A stretch of 49,360 nucleotides of DNA, from the NCBI GenBank assembly GCA_900317405.1, contig ONGP01000028.1, positions 1 to 49,360 of the forward strand, written 5' to 3'. Position 1 is the first letter of the stretch. Every line of letters begins with the position of its first letter. The stretch comes from an uncultured Prevotella sp. (GTDB taxonomy: Bacteria; Bacteroidota; Bacteroidia; Bacteroidales; Bacteroidaceae). Of the stretch, positions 1-7,357 are shown in pieces. Under the pieces are notes generated by a model. The model saw nothing but the letters and a program-made list of their open reading frames with translations. It did not search any database and was not told the origin of the DNA. The position numbers were made by a program, and so were the translations under genes.

Positions 1-444
1 GCTTATCCAAACAATGTTTGGGGCGGCGGAGGCGGCGAAGGCTCCGACCTGATGGGCGACGACCCTTGGCATACATTTGCCTACGACATCACTCACCCAT
101 TGTGGAATAATCTGAAGACCTATCCTGGTGCTCCTGACAATGCCATCTACACACTCGATAATGGTTACACCATCTGTAACACCACATCGCAGTATGGATT
201 CTGGGATACTTATCAGGGTGGTAAGGATGCTATGGAAGCTAAGACTGGTGGTCGCGCTCTAACTGGCGACAACAGCGTGAACGCATGGGAGTTGAAGGCC
301 GCTAACGGCGAGTTTGGTAAGGGTGGTATCATCTGTCTGGGCTCAGGTCTCTACGACTGGAACTCTCCTACTCCTTTCGAGTCGAACTATCACGACAACA
401 TGGGCACTATCCTGCTCAACGCATTCAATTATCTAACCAAATAA
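1..444 (+). CDS. C-terminal part of DUF4960-like fructan-locus protein (5' end outside window)
   Basis: The frame is open from base 1, so the gene starts upstream; 147 residues are visible, ending in TAA. The fragment is rich in Gly, Asn, Trp and Tyr. Its last 60 residues ([13 protein letters not shown]..., then [15 protein letters not shown]) resemble the end of a class-I glutamine-amidotransferase-like (ThuA-type) fold. I associate this kind of protein with DUF4960 proteins next to GH32 enzymes in Prevotella fructan loci; that is recall, not a search. It lies 12 bp before a GH32 lipoprotein gene on the same strand, so it probably belongs to the same surface-exposed fructan operon. The signal peptide and N-terminal domains are not visible, and the exact function is unknown. 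Confidence 0.6.
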   Translation, partial: AYPNNVWGGGGGEGSDLMGDDPWHTFAYDITHPLWNNLKTYPGAPDNAIYTLDNGYTICNTTSQYGFWDTYQGGKDAMEAKTGGRALTGDNSVNAWELKAANGEFGKGGIICLGSGLYDWNSPTPFESNYHDNMGTILLNAFNYLTK

Positions 445-456
445 AAACTGTAAGTT

Positions 457-1947
457 ATGAAGACTATGATATATTCAGTATTCGCACTCATGCTGTCAGC
501 CTCTGTGCTGACGGCGTGCAGCGACGAGGAGTTCAGCGGCGATCCCGCTAAGGACTGGAACGGCACAACCACATTCTTCGCTTCGACTGATGCTGCCGGC
601 TTTGGCACATTCTATACACCAGCTGTTGGCCGTGTAGGCGACCCAATGCCTTTCTATGATCAGAAGAGCGGCGACTTCAAGGTGCTCTACCTGCAGGAGT
701 TCATCAACAACATGACCTATCGTTTCCACCCTATCTGGGCTGTATCTACCAAGGATGGTGCTAACTACGAGTCGCTGGGCGAGTTGCTGGCATACGGTGC
801 TAACGACTATCAGCAGGATGCGGCACTGGGCACAGGTTGCGCATACGAGAAGGATGGTACATATTATATCTACTACACAGGTCACAACGGCAACTGCAAG
901 AATCGCGAAGTGGTGATGCGCGCTACATCTACCGACTTTAAGACCTGGACTAAGGACGAACTTTGGACTCTGAATGGTCCTGACTTTGGCTACTCAGGTA
1001 ATGACTTCCGCGATCCACAGATATTCGTGGCCGACGACAACCTCTATCACATGGTTATCTCTACCTATCCTAATGGTGGTGGCGACCCTGTATTTGCTGA
1101 GTTCAAGTCGAACGACATGAAAAACTGGGAGCACGTAGGTCGTATCCGTATGATCTGGGACCGTATGCTGGAGTGTCCTGATATCTTCAAGATGGGCAAC
1201 TACTGGTACATCGTGTTCAGCGAGAGCTATCGCGCCAGCTGGAGCCGTAAGGTTAAGTATATGGTAGCCTCAACCTATGAGGAACTGAAGAACTGTCTCA
1301 ATGACGGACCAAAGTGGGCTCCTGACGGACACGAGGGCGTGCTCGACAGTCGTTCACTCTATGCAGCCAAGACTGCTTCTAACGGCACAGACCGTTACAT
1401 CTGGGGATGGTGCCCATTCCGTTCTGGTAGCGATATTCACGAGAAGAACACCAACGTAGGTGCTGGCGACGGCAACGAGCCTAACTGGAGTGGCGCATTG
1501 GTTTGCCACAAGATTATCCAGCACAGCGACGGAACACTTACTCTGGGTGCAGTGCCTGCAATGGCAGCTAAGTATAATCAGACAGTTAATGCTACAGTGA
1601 TGGAATCGAATGGCTACAACAGTGGTTCACTGAGCGGCGATGGAGCATACGTACTCTACAACCGTCTGGGCACAGCCAACCACATCTCGTTCACCGTAAA
1701 GACCTCTAACGTCTGGGATAAGTTTGGTGTATCGTTCGTACGTGGCACAGATTCTAAGAAGTACTACACCATCGTAGTGAACCCCGAGGACGATAACCAC
1801 CGCAAGCTCAAGACATCTACACAGATAACAGCGTTCTTACACTTTACATCAACGATGTATGCGCCTACACCCAGCGCATCTACGGCATCCAGAAAAACTG
1901 CTGGAGCATCAACAACTACGGCGGTTCTATTACAGTTAGCGATGTAA
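457..1947 (+). CDS. GH32-family surface lipoprotein (endo-fructanase/levanase type), 3' end frameshifted
   Basis: A 496-residue frame. It has a lipoprotein signal with lipobox Cys21 followed by SDEE, an acidic stretch typical of Bacteroidetes surface lipoproteins. The GH32 five-blade propeller is recognisable: VGDPMPFYD with the presumed nucleophile Asp62 (replacing the classical WMNDPNG), FRDP with Asp186, and ECPD with presumed acid/base Glu239. The layout resembles the Bacteroides surface endo-levanase in the fructan locus; levan versus inulin cannot be decided here. The last ~45 residues of the frame are low-complexity (many Thr, Ala, Ser). Another frame from about 1812 to 1964 encodes a sensible beta-strand-rich end (YTDNSVLTLYINDV, YTQRIYGIQKN, SITVSDVKVSQQ). 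The gene therefore carries a frameshift near 1805-1815, real or a sequence error. Confidence 0.85.
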   Translation: MKTMIYSVFALMLSASVLTACSDEEFSGDPAKDWNGTTTFFASTDAAGFGTFYTPAVGRVGDPMPFYDQKSGDFKVLYLQEFINNMTYRFHPIWAVSTKDGANYESLGELLAYGANDYQQDAALGTGCAYEKDGTYYIYYTGHNGNCKNREVVMRATSTDFKTWTKDELWTLNGPDFGYSGNDFRDPQIFVADDNLYHMVISTYPNGGGDPVFAEFKSNDMKNWEHVGRIRMIWDRMLECPDIFKMGNYWYIVFSESYRASWSRKVKYMVASTYEELKNCLNDGPKWAPDGHEGVLDSRSLYAAKTASNGTDRYIWGWCPFRSGSDIHEKNTNVGAGDGNEPNWSGALVCHKIIQHSDGTLTLGAVPAMAAKYNQTVNATVMESNGYNSGSLSGDGAYVLYNRLGTANHISFTVKTSNVWDKFGVSFVRGTDSKKYYTIVVNPEDDNHRKLKTSTQITAFLHFTSTMYAPTPSASTASRKTAGASTTTAVLLQLAM

Positions 1948-1964
1948 AAGTAAGTCAGCAATAA
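1812..1964 (+). pseudogene. Out-of-frame remnant of the GH32 C-terminal beta-sandwich
   Basis: In the frame shifted relative to the upstream GH32 gene, these 50 codons read as a normal C-terminal beta-sandwich segment with alternating hydrophobic strands, ending at TAA 1962-1964. The in-frame reading over the same bases is low-complexity Thr/Ala/Ser. Restoring one base near 1811 (for example AAGGAC instead of AAGAC) would join the two frames into about 502 residues. A larger out-of-frame deletion is equally possible. Confidence 0.7.
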
Positions 1965-1988
1965 TCATTAATATAAAACTTTAAAACA

Positions 1989-2900
1989 ATGAAAAAGATT
2001 TTATTCATGGCAGCTATGTTTGCTGCAACAGTGTGCAATGCTCAAGTAGTACTTTGGAACGGTGAGGACAAAGATATCGATACCGATGGTGGATTCTGGA
2101 ACAGAGCAGACCCTACAGTGGTTGATGACAACGGCAACAAGTGCTTGAAGGTGACACTGAAAGCCAATCCTGGAGGTTGGGATCAAGAGCATCATAATGC
2201 TGCACTGCCTATCGGCGATGCTGATTTCAAGGGCTTGCGTCGTGTCTCATTCCGCATCAAGATGGCCGAGAAGCATAATGTGATGGTACAGCTGGAAGGT
2301 AAGGACGGAGCCTACAACCTTAAGCGCGTATTCTGGTACGACACACCAGATGAGTGGCAGACAATGGTTTACGAATTCGCAGCAGGTCCTGATAATGAAA
2401 AGGTTACTGACACAGGTAACAACGTGCTTGCCATCTGGCCTTTCGAAGAGACAGCCGACGGTGAGGGAAAGACCATCTACATCGACGACATCCAGTTGAA
2501 TGGTCCAATGGTGAATGGTATGGGAGTTCGCAGCTATGCTGACAATTCACTGACAGGCGAGGTGAAAGTAACTGGCAATATCGAGACAGGTCACTATCAG
2601 AACACATGGGATGGCGACTGGCACGGTGAAGACTTCAGCGACTATGATCTCATCGCAGCAAAATTGGCAGCAGACGCCACAGTGCTCGATGTAACAGGAT
2701 CAACGTATGAGAGCCCTGTATGGGATGTCATCAATGCAAAATGCCCCAACATCACTATTAAGCTGAATACTACAAATGTATCTGCTATCCGTAAGGCAAA
2801 AACAGAAGATAACATCATGTACAATCTGAATGGCCAGCGCCTGGCCCAGCCTCAGAAGGGTATTAATATCCTCAACGGAAAGAAGATTATCGTAAGATAA
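1989..2900 (+). CDS. Secreted carbohydrate-binding-like protein with Prevotella-type C-terminal tail
   Basis: 303 residues with a type I signal peptide (cleavage after CNA, about residue 18). Residues ~20-175 look like a jelly-roll carbohydrate-binding domain: VVLWNGE at the start, a central FRIKM strand, and KTIYIDDIQLNG closing the fold. Residues ~178-265 form a second small domain I cannot place. The end, YNLNGQRLAQPQKGINI then NGKK, matches a short C-terminal module common on secreted Prevotella proteins. It has no recognisable catalytic motif. Its place 24 bp after the GH32 remnant, and before a hairpin with a T-run, suggests it is the last gene of the surface fructan operon and binds fructan outside the cell. 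That role is inference. Confidence 0.6.
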   Translation: MKKILFMAAMFAATVCNAQVVLWNGEDKDIDTDGGFWNRADPTVVDDNGNKCLKVTLKANPGGWDQEHHNAALPIGDADFKGLRRVSFRIKMAEKHNVMVQLEGKDGAYNLKRVFWYDTPDEWQTMVYEFAAGPDNEKVTDTGNNVLAIWPFEETADGEGKTIYIDDIQLNGPMVNGMGVRSYADNSLTGEVKVTGNIETGHYQNTWDGDWHGEDFSDYDLIAAKLAADATVLDVTGSTYESPVWDVINAKCPNITIKLNTTNVSAIRKAKTEDNIMYNLNGQRLAQPQKGINILNGKKIIVR

Positions 2901-2920
2901 CTACGACAATTCTTATAATA

Positions 2921-2961
2921 ATCGTTCATTGCGCGAAAAAATGTTGCAATGAACGATTTTT
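2921..2961 (+). terminator. Hairpin plus T-run, copy 1 of a duplicated module
   Basis: A perfect 12-bp stem (arms 2921-2932 and 2946-2957) with a 13-nt loop, followed by TTTTT. It has the form of an intrinsic terminator for the upstream operon. The same stem recurs at 3262-3301, where no gene ends just before it, so a second role as an operator is possible. Confidence 0.75.
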
Positions 2962-2969
2962 GTTAGTGA

Positions 2970-3015
2970 TTGAAACATTATTTATCGATGGATATCGAAA
3001 ATCGTCGTAACTTTG
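2970..3015 (+). promoter_or_regulatory. Promoter P1 with conserved upstream box
   Basis: The -7 element TAACTTTG lies at 3008-3015 and is followed by CAGCAGAA. The 16-nt box TTGAAACATTATTTAT (2970-2985) recurs exactly at 3310-3325 in front of the second promoter, at nearly the same distance from the -7 element. The box is a candidate site for the locus regulator. Transcription would start near 3022. Confidence 0.6.
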
Positions 3016-3021
3016 CAGCAG

Positions 3022-3176
3022 AAGATTTAGGATACGGTCATATTGTTATTAGTTAGTAAATTGTTTTAGGTTCATAGAGTGATTAATTGGTTAAAGTTAG
3101 TAAGTTAGTTAGTAGTAAGGTAATGGATTAGTTTTTGAAAAAAAAACGTGCGGCTCGTGAGAGTCGCACATTTTTA
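3022..3176 (+). ncRNA. Candidate orphan small RNA in the fructan locus (~155 nt)
   Basis: The region has its own promoter (-7 at 3008-3015) and its own intrinsic terminator: stem 3148-3156/3161-3169 with a GTGA tetraloop, an A-run before it and TTTTT after it. There is no credible ORF between; the best ATG, at 3123, is followed at once by GAT TAG. The middle is made of repeated TTAGTTAGTAA-like words (3050-3118). The 5' part TCATATTGTTATTAGTTAG (3038-3056) resembles 9151-9169 in another orphan transcript. It could instead be a decayed leader left by the promoter duplication. Confidence 0.5.
3148..3175 (+). terminator. Intrinsic terminator of the orphan transcript
   Basis: A 9-bp stem (one G-U pair) closed by a GTGA tetraloop and followed by TTTTT at 3171-3175. 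Nine A residues precede the stem. Confidence 0.8.
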
Positions 3177-3261
3177 TTGAAGTGTAGTATTTGCAAAGTA
3201 GTTAGAAAACAATTGCACGCTAAGATGTATAGCATCGAGGAGAAATAAAACTTTTAATTAT

Positions 3262-3355
3262 TCGTTCATTGCATACAAAAATGTTGCAATGAACGATTTT
3301 TCTTATTGTTTGAAACATTATTTATAGGATATACACGCGAAATACACTACCTTTG
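3262..3355 (+). promoter_or_regulatory. Promoter P2 with hairpin and box, copy 2 of the duplicated module
   Basis: It holds an 11-bp stem (3262-3272/3286-3296) with T-run, the box TTGAAACATTATTTAT at 3310-3325, and the -7 element TACCTTTG at 3348-3355 followed by CAGCAGAA. Spacing from the hairpin end to the -7 element is 51 bp here and 50 bp in copy 1. Transcription would start near 3362, about 24 nt before the GH32 start codon. Confidence 0.7.
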
Positions 3356-3385
3356 CAGCAGAAATCTAAAATCGTACAACAAAAA

Positions 3386-5056
3386 ATGAATAGCAAAATG
3401 AGAAAAACGGCAATGATGATGGTGGCAGCCGTGCTGACCTCTGCATCGGCAATGGCTCAGGTAACACCGATGGTGCTGGGCGAGAAGCATGCCATGCTGA
3501 GAGTGGAACAGCCAACAAGGTACCTGCTGCTGCCCGTACAGGAGACAGAAGACATTGCGGCAATAGCCGTGGTGAACGGGAAAAACGAGATGGTGCAGCG
3601 CATCAACGTGAAGTTGGCAGTGGATCGCGTGGATTACTATGTGCCCTACGAGTTGAAGGATGCCCAACTGCTCGACATCGAGTTTCATGGCGACCGCCGA
3701 CTGAAAGGTGCCGTAGGCGAGTTTGCCTGCTGGAAGGAAATAAAGTATAGCGACACCTTCGACACCACCAATCACGAGCGCTTCCGCCCTGTATATCATC
3801 ATACACCAGTATATGGTTGGATGAATGATCCTAACGGTATGTTTTATAAAGATGGTGTATGGCATCTGTATTATCAGTGGAACCCTTATGGTTCGCAGTG
3901 GGAGAACATGCACTGGGGACATTCTACGTCGAAAGACCTAGTACATTGGCAGGCCGAGCCAATGGCTCTTGAGCCCGACTGGTTGGGTTCAATCTTTAGC
4001 GGTTCGTGCGTGACAAGAGGCGACGAAGTAGTGGCTATGTACACCACAGCCGGGCATCACCAGACTCAATCGTTAGCTTTCTCGAAAGACGGAGGACGCA
4101 CTTTCCAGAAGTTTAGCGGCAACCCTGTACTGACATCCGACGCCCCCGACTTCCGCGATCCTCGTCCGTTCTGGAACGAAGACATCAAAGCATGGAACCT
4201 GATACTGGCAGTGGGACAAGAGATGCGAATCTACTCGTCATCAAATCTGACAGACTGGAAGTACGAAAGTTCTTTCGGTAGTGAGTACGGTAATCATGGT
4301 GGTGTATGGGAGTGCCCTGACCTGATGAAGATCGACAATAAGTGGGTGCTTATCTGCAATATCAACCCTGGCGGACCATTTGGAGGTAGTGCCACACAGT
4401 ACTTTGTAGGCCAATTCGACGGACATAAGTTTACCTGCGAGTCGATGCCAAAGGTGACCAAGTGGATGGACTATGGCAAGGATCACTATGCTACAGTATC
4501 ATTTTATAATGCACCAGAGAACCGCCATGTGGTGCTGGCATGGATGAGCAACTGGCAATATGCCAACCAAGTGCCTACCAAGCAGTACCGCTCAGGCAAT
4601 AGCATACCTCGCGACCTAGGTCTGTTTAACTATGGCGAGGAGACATACGTGAGCGTAGTACCATCGAAAGAGATGCTGGCCATGCGTGGCTCCAAGGTGA
4701 GCAAGCCTACTGAGGCTTGCGAGATAGTGGTGGACGTGAAGAATCAGGCGGAGATTGTGCTCTCGAACTCAAAGGGCGAGCAGGTGGTGATGGTTTATGA
4801 CGGACAGCGACAGAGTTTCAGCATGGATCGTACAAAGAGTGGCGACGTGAGCTTTAGCGAAGCATTTGCTTGCACATCTATCGCTCCCACCTATGGACAT
4901 ATCAAACAGCTGCGACTATTTATCGACCGCTGCTCTATCGAGGCCTTCGATGCAGAAGGCAAAATGGCTATGACAAACCTGGTATTCCCATCAGAACCTT
5001 ATAATAACATAAAGGTGAAGGGCGGAAAGGCAACAATCTATGAGATAAAGAATTAA
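3386..5056 (+). CDS. GH32 fructan hydrolase with N-terminal DUF4980-type domain (exo-fructosidase/fructanase)
   Basis: I place the start at ATG 3386, because upstream in-frame codons fall inside the promoter; ATG 3398 is an alternative. 556 residues with a signal peptide ending at AMA-Q. Residues ~25-120 form a small beta domain of the DUF4980 type. The GH32 catalytic module follows with all three signatures: WMNDPNG (Trp145, nucleophile Asp148), FRDP (Asp258) and WECPD (acid/base Glu309). A C-terminal beta-sandwich contains the usual LRLFIDRCSIEAF strand. No lipobox is seen, so a periplasmic enzyme is likely. It probably releases fructose from fructo-oligosaccharides, feeding the transporter and kinase 30 bp and further downstream. 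Confidence 0.92.
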   Translation: MNSKMRKTAMMMVAAVLTSASAMAQVTPMVLGEKHAMLRVEQPTRYLLLPVQETEDIAAIAVVNGKNEMVQRINVKLAVDRVDYYVPYELKDAQLLDIEFHGDRRLKGAVGEFACWKEIKYSDTFDTTNHERFRPVYHHTPVYGWMNDPNGMFYKDGVWHLYYQWNPYGSQWENMHWGHSTSKDLVHWQAEPMALEPDWLGSIFSGSCVTRGDEVVAMYTTAGHHQTQSLAFSKDGGRTFQKFSGNPVLTSDAPDFRDPRPFWNEDIKAWNLILAVGQEMRIYSSSNLTDWKYESSFGSEYGNHGGVWECPDLMKIDNKWVLICNINPGGPFGGSATQYFVGQFDGHKFTCESMPKVTKWMDYGKDHYATVSFYNAPENRHVVLAWMSNWQYANQVPTKQYRSGNSIPRDLGLFNYGEETYVSVVPSKEMLAMRGSKVSKPTEACEIVVDVKNQAEIVLSNSKGEQVVMVYDGQRQSFSMDRTKSGDVSFSEAFACTSIAPTYGHIKQLRLFIDRCSIEAFDAEGKMAMTNLVFPSEPYNNIKVKGGKATIYEIKN

Positions 5057-5086
5057 GAATTTAGAATTTAGAGAAAAGTTAGTAAT

Positions 5087-6238
5087 ATGAAGAAATTTGC
5101 TCTGATCCCCGTGATGTTCTGCTTTTTCGCCATGGGATTTGTTGACCTGGTGGGCATTGCATCGAACTATGTGAAGGAAGACCTGCAGTTGACTGACAGT
5201 GTGGCCAACATCTTCCCGTCGCTCGTATTCTTCTGGTTCCTGATTTTCAGCGTACCTACGGGGATGCTGATGAACAAGATCGGCCGAAAGAACACTGTAT
5301 TGCTATCGCTCGGCGTGACTATCGTATCGCTGCTGTTGCCCCTGTTTGGCGAGAACTTCGGCATAATGCTCTGCGCATTCTCGCTGCTTGGCATTGGTAA
5401 CGCACTGATGCAGACATCGCTTAACCCACTGGTATCTACCGTGATGGGCGGCGGAAATCTGGCATCGACACTCACCTTCGGCCAATTTATCAAGGCCATA
5501 GCCTCATTCCTGGCTCCATATCTGGCCATGTGGGGCGCCACACAGGTACTACCCTCGTTCGGTTACGACTGGCGAGTGCTGTTTATGATCTACTTCGTGG
5601 TGGGCATTCTGGCTGCAGCGCTACTGGCAATTACTCCTATCGAAGAAGAACAGACGTCAGGCAAGGCTTCAACATTTACAGAATGTCTGAAACTGCTGGG
5701 CACACCTATCGTACTGCTGTCGTTCTTTGGTATCATGTGTCATGTGGGTATCGACGTAGGTACAAACACCACAGCACCAAAGATTCTGATGGAACGACTG
5801 GGACTGACACTGAACGATGCAGCATTTGCAACCAGTCTTTACTTCATATTCCGTACTATCGGCTGCCTGACAGGCTCTTTCTTCTTGCGAGTGCTGCCTA
5901 ATCGCACATTCTTTGTAATCAGCGTCGTGATGATGGCGCTATCGATGTGCGGACTATTCATCGGCACTGAGAAGTGGATGCTCTACACAGCTATCGCGCT
6001 GGTGGGCTACGGCAACTCTAACATCTTCTCCATCTGTTTTGCACAAGCACTGACAGCTATGCCACAGAAGCAGAACGAGGTATCAGGACTGATGATTATG
6101 GGACTGTTTGGCGGAACAATCTTCCCTCTGCTGATGGGATTTGCTAGCGACGCTATGGGCCAGGCCGGAGCAGTAATCGTAATGGCTATCGGAGTGATTT
6201 ATCTATTTACCTATATTAAAAACGTAAAAAACAACTAA
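5087..6238 (+). CDS. MFS hexose (fructose) transporter, FHS/FucP-like
   Basis: 383 residues, almost entirely hydrophobic, with about 12 membrane helices. The MFS signature GMLMNKIGRKNT falls between helices 2 and 3, and an FHS-like 'QTSLNPLVS' segment is present. It sits between a GH32 gene and a fructokinase, 30 bp and 5 bp away respectively, in the same order as the Bacteroides fructan locus. Import of fructose across the inner membrane is therefore the likely role. The substrate is inferred from context. Confidence 0.88.
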   Translation: MKKFALIPVMFCFFAMGFVDLVGIASNYVKEDLQLTDSVANIFPSLVFFWFLIFSVPTGMLMNKIGRKNTVLLSLGVTIVSLLLPLFGENFGIMLCAFSLLGIGNALMQTSLNPLVSTVMGGGNLASTLTFGQFIKAIASFLAPYLAMWGATQVLPSFGYDWRVLFMIYFVVGILAAALLAITPIEEEQTSGKASTFTECLKLLGTPIVLLSFFGIMCHVGIDVGTNTTAPKILMERLGLTLNDAAFATSLYFIFRTIGCLTGSFFLRVLPNRTFFVISVVMMALSMCGLFIGTEKWMLYTAIALVGYGNSNIFSICFAQALTAMPQKQNEVSGLMIMGLFGGTIFPLLMGFASDAMGQAGAVIVMAIGVIYLFTYIKNVKNN

Positions 6239-6243
6239 GTATT

Positions 6244-7125
6244 ATGAAGAGATATATCGTAGGCCTTGGAGAGGCACTGTGGGACGTACTGCCCGAAGGT
6301 AAGAAACTAGGTGGAGCACCTGCTAACTTCGCATATCACGCAGGACAATTTCTGGGTAGCGAAAACACTATCGCCATCAGCGCTCTTGGCGAGGATGCAC
6401 TGGCAGAGGAAACTATCGAGGCATTGAAGGAGCACAATCTGAACTACCTGATGCCACGTGTACCCTATCCTACTGGCACTGTGCAGGTTACGCTGACAGG
6501 CGACGGCATACCTACATACGACATCAAAGAGAACGTGGCATGGGACAACATTCCATTCACAGCCGAGATGGAAGAGATAGCCAAGAATGCCCGTGCGGTA
6601 TGCTTTGGATCGCTCGCACAGCGCAATGTGGTTAGTCGTGAGAATATCCGCAAATTCCTGGATGCTACACCCAAAGACTGCATAAAGATATGCGACATCA
6701 ACCTGCGCCAGCAGTTCTACTCGAAAGACATTCTGGAGGACTCGTTCTGTATATGTAACATCCTGAAAATCAACGATGAAGAGTTGGTGGTAGTGAACCG
6801 TATGTTCGGCTACGACGGACTGGATATGCGCGGCACTTGCGAGAAGATAGTACAGGACTATCACCTGAAGATGCTTGTATTGACCTGCGGCACTAACGGA
6901 TCGTATGTATTTACCGACGACGGACTGACATCGTTCCAAGATACGCCAAAGGTAGAAGTGGCTGATACAGTAGGCGCTGGCGACTCGTTTACAGGTTCGT
7001 TCTGCGCATCGATCATCAACGGCAAACCAGTACAGGAGGCTCATAAGACGGCCGTACAGGTTAGCGCATACGTCTGCACTCAGAATGGCGCTATGCCCGT
7101 GATTCCTGCTGAATTGAAAAAATAG
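6244..7125 (+). CDS. Fructokinase (pfkB/ribokinase family)
   Basis: 293 residues. The N-terminal GLGEALWDVLPEGKKLGGAPANFAYH segment is typical of fructokinases, with the GGAPAN glycine-rich sugar-binding motif. The C-terminal pfkB signature DTVGAGDSFTGSF contains the catalytic Asp. It starts 5 bp after the transporter stop codon, so the two are cotranscribed. It phosphorylates imported fructose in the cytoplasm. A strong hairpin 20 bp downstream closes the operon. Confidence 0.93.
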   Translation: MKRYIVGLGEALWDVLPEGKKLGGAPANFAYHAGQFLGSENTIAISALGEDALAEETIEALKEHNLNYLMPRVPYPTGTVQVTLTGDGIPTYDIKENVAWDNIPFTAEMEEIAKNARAVCFGSLAQRNVVSRENIRKFLDATPKDCIKICDINLRQQFYSKDILEDSFCICNILKINDEELVVVNRMFGYDGLDMRGTCEKIVQDYHLKMLVLTCGTNGSYVFTDDGLTSFQDTPKVEVADTVGAGDSFTGSFCASIINGKPVQEAHKTAVQVSAYVCTQNGAMPVIPAELKK

Positions 7126-7146
7126 CAATCGGATAGAAGAAAATGA

Positions 7147-7186
7147 TATGTCGGAGTGGCAAAAGTGCTACTCCGACATAAATTTT
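7147..7186 (+). terminator. Intrinsic terminator after the fructan operon
   Basis: An 11-bp stem with arms 7147-7157 (TATGTCGGAGT) and 7170-7180, followed by AATTTTT. Confidence 0.85.
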
Positions 7187-7263
7187 TAATTTCTTTAACC
7201 TAAAAAGAATTGTGTGCGCGCAAAATATTGCTAATTCGGGATTGTCAATTCAAGAATAATTCG

Positions 7264-7271
7264 TAAATTTG
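7264..7271 (+). promoter_or_regulatory. pckA promoter (-7 element TAAATTTG)
   Basis: TAAATTTG followed by CAGC. The transcript would start near 7278 at a short inverted repeat (GCATTTTGAAAATGC, 7276-7290) and have a leader of about 80 nt before pckA. No riboswitch-like structure is obvious in the leader. Confidence 0.65.
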
Positions 7272-7357
7272 CAGCGCATTTTGAAAATGCACTGATAACA
7301 AGCGATTAAAGAGTAACGTCTAGGATAATTTTCACAATTTAAATAAAGATTAGTAAT

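Noticed and set aside
6307-7128. 273-codon minus-strand ORF opposite the fructokinase
   Set aside because: It is a shadow of a clear pfkB gene on the other strand. It has no plausible domain, and Cys, His and Tyr are over-represented, as expected for antisense readings.
7276-7290. GCATTTTGAAAATGC hairpin in the pckA leader as a riboswitch
   Set aside because: A 7-bp palindrome with a one-base centre is too small. The rest of the ~80-nt leader shows no further pairing or known aptamer.
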